A stretch of 64,000 bases of DNA from an uncultured Nitrospira sp. (GTDB taxonomy: Bacteria > Nitrospirota > Nitrospiria > Nitrospirales > Nitrospiraceae): contig CABVRW010000010.1 in the NCBI GenBank assembly GCA_902500785.1, positions 1 to 64,000 of the forward strand, read 5' to 3'. The notes beneath the pieces are model-generated. The model did not search any database. It was given only the letters and a program-made list of their open reading frames with translations, and was not told the origin of the DNA. Made by a program: the position numbers and the translations under genes. Below are positions 62,838 through 64,000 of this stretch, piece after piece; the stretch's first letter is position 1, and the number at the start of each line of letters is the position of its first letter.

Positions 62838-63899
62838 TCAGGCGCCGTGGGCGAGGAGATTCCCTCTGCTGCGCTTGCGGAACGGCTGTTTCTGATACTT
62901 CTCTACGGCTTGATTGTGCTCCTCCAGGGTGGAGGAGAATTGGTGGGTCCCGTCGTTACGCGACACGAAGTAGAGGTAGGACGCCTGGGCGGGAAAGAGC
63001 GCCGCGCGCAGGGAATGGATCCCTGGGCTGGCAATTGGTCCCGGCGGAAGGCCCTGCACACGATACGTATTGTAGGGGCTCATGATCAAGAGATCGCGTT
63101 TATGGATGTTCCCATCGAAGTCCGGCAACCCGTAGATCACCGTCGGATCGCTCTGCAGCGGGATTTTTTTCCGCAACCGGTTATGGAACACCGCGGCGAT
63201 CAGTTCCCGCTCATCTTTCGATCCGGTTTCCTTTTCGATGACGGAAGCCAGGGTGAGGACCTGATGCAGGGATAGTTTCATACGGGCCGCCTGTTCCTGC
63301 AGATCGGCTCCCCAGACCCGACGAAGACCATCGACCATCGTCTTGATGACCTCCTTCGCCTTCGTGCCACGGGCGAAGGAATAGGTTTCAGGAAAGAGAT
63401 ACCCCTCCAGTGAATCAGCCTCAATGCCGAGCGTGGTGATAAAGGTGCGATCCCGCACCAGCTTCGTGAATTCTTTCGTATCCGTGACCTGCTGTGCCCC
63501 CAGGACATCGGCAATCTGCACGAGACTGTACCCCTCCGGAATCGTGACCGGATGCAGCACGACTCGACCGGCCAGCAGCTTCCCCAGAATCTCCCGCGGC
63601 GACATCCCGCCGTCCAACTCATACTCCCCGGGACGAATCTTTCGATCATTCTCTCGCGTTTTTCCGAGTAGGAGAAAGGCCGCCCGACTACGAATCAGCT
63701 GCTCGTTCTGAAGAATATTCGCAACCTGCTGAAAGGTGCTGCCTTCAGGAATGAGGACGATATGGGAGGGAGGTTTAGGAATCCCGCTCGCGACGGGACT
63801 GTGAGCCCAACGCAGCACCAGATACCCGGCGATGGCTGCGAGCATCACGGCCGCCAGGACCAGTCCCTTGATCGATCTGATCTGCATCATCTGCATCAT
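62838..63899 (-). CDS. mltG: Endolytic murein transglycosylase MltG (YceG-like)
   Basis: Cleaves nascent peptidoglycan strands near the membrane. The 353-residue protein has an N-terminal membrane anchor (IKGLVLAAVMLAAIAGYLVL), a LysM-like part (IPEGSTFQQVANILQNEQLI) and the YceG catalytic domain with LTLASVIEKETG (catalytic Glu) and PLQSDPTVIYGL, then SPYNTY and GLPPGPIASPG. I chose the ATG at 63899; the frame stays open to an ATG at 63935 and the ATGATGCAG repeats make the exact start uncertain. Confidence 0.9.
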   Translation of the reverse strand: MMQMMQIRSIKGLVLAAVMLAAIAGYLVLRWAHSPVASGIPKPPSHIVLIPEGSTFQQVANILQNEQLIRSRAAFLLLGKTRENDRKIRPGEYELDGGMSPREILGKLLAGRVVLHPVTIPEGYSLVQIADVLGAQQVTDTKEFTKLVRDRTFITTLGIEADSLEGYLFPETYSFARGTKAKEVIKTMVDGLRRVWGADLQEQAARMKLSLHQVLTLASVIEKETGSKDERELIAAVFHNRLRKKIPLQSDPTVIYGLPDFDGNIHKRDLLIMSPYNTYRVQGLPPGPIASPGIHSLRAALFPAQASYLYFVSRNDGTHQFSSTLEEHNQAVEKYQKQPFRKRSRGNLLAHGA

Positions 63900-64000
63900 C
63901 GACTCGTAGTTCGTCACACGCCCACGGATCCGCATCCTCGGGCTCGTTCGGGCTGTTCGTCAGGCCCACGGCCGGCTGTTCCAAACTCGCCAAATAACTT
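63775..64000 (-). CDS. Possible partial gene entering from the right edge
   Basis: A minus-strand frame different from mltG is open from the window edge to a stop at 63775. It begins SYLASLEQPAVG, which would suit the C-terminus of a RuvX (YqgF)-type protein, a common neighbour of mltG, and continues with an Asp-rich stretch (DELRVDDADDADQIDQ). It would overlap mltG by over 100 bases, which is unusual. The sequence holds repeat-like ACGAAC units. Treat it as a candidate only. Confidence 0.25.
   Translation of the reverse strand, partial: SYLASLEQPAVGLTNSPNEPEDADPWACDELRVDDADDADQIDQGTGPGGRDARSHRRVSGAALGSQSRRERDS

Overview
The window is a GC-rich (roughly 60%) bacterial chromosome segment with no plasmid or phage backbone. 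The gene content is what I would expect of a Nitrospira-like member of the Nitrospirota: lone SagB-type oxidoreductase, zwf next to a GH15 hydrolase, DUF2892, HDOD and YCF48 proteins, a 39-residue COX24-type protein, and valS-nadC-birA-coaX followed by grpE-dnaK-dnaJ-rsmE. That assignment is an inference from gene content; no 16S or other marker is present.

Layout. 1-9.3 kb: a two-domain SagB/ThcOx-type dehydrogenase, a decayed VIT1/CCC1 transporter, a CDP-alcohol phosphotransferase (PssA-like), a histidine kinase, a secreted beta-propeller protein, a dicarboxylate symporter and a DUF445 protein. 9.5-14.1 kb: a two-gene alpha/beta hydrolase unit with its own clear promoter, an MtfA-like M90 peptidase with a SEC-C tail, the remains of a McrA-like HNH endonuclease, and a YugP-like membrane metallopeptidase. 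14.3-17.7 kb: zwf overlapping a GH15 glucoamylase/trehalase. 18-24.5 kb: small membrane, HDOD, thioredoxin-fold, TPR and glycosyltransferase genes. 24.6-26.3 kb: an ECF sigma factor overlapping its RskA-like anti-sigma factor; then tadA.

26.9-38.8 kb is the most distinctive region. It is a compact biosynthetic operon on the minus strand: a 3137-residue synthetase ordered FAAL-ACP-C-A-T-C-A-T-TE, a cyclic-peptide-type ABC exporter 26 bp downstream, and an Sfp-type phosphopantetheinyl transferase. Its expected product is a fatty-acylated dipeptide whose second residue is probably glycine. A good promoter lies upstream, next to a tRNA-Ser(CGA) gene whose 3' end is duplicated nearby like a scar of past integration.

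39.5-47.1 kb is a mixed set: a DUF2779 nuclease, a MATE pump, a ketopantoate-reductase/molybdopterin-domain fusion, a sirtuin, a HAD hydrolase, a response regulator with a long helical tail and the 39-residue basic protein. 47.3-52.6 kb is a tightly overlapped translation/cofactor run (valS-nadC-birA-coaX). 52.7-57.2 kb is the Hsp70 chaperone set plus rsmE. 57.3-59.9 kb is a two-gene unit for secreted IPT/TIG and YCF48-type propeller proteins. 60.2-64 kb carries ridA, a divergent deoB-like gene, deoC and mltG, probably transcribed together.
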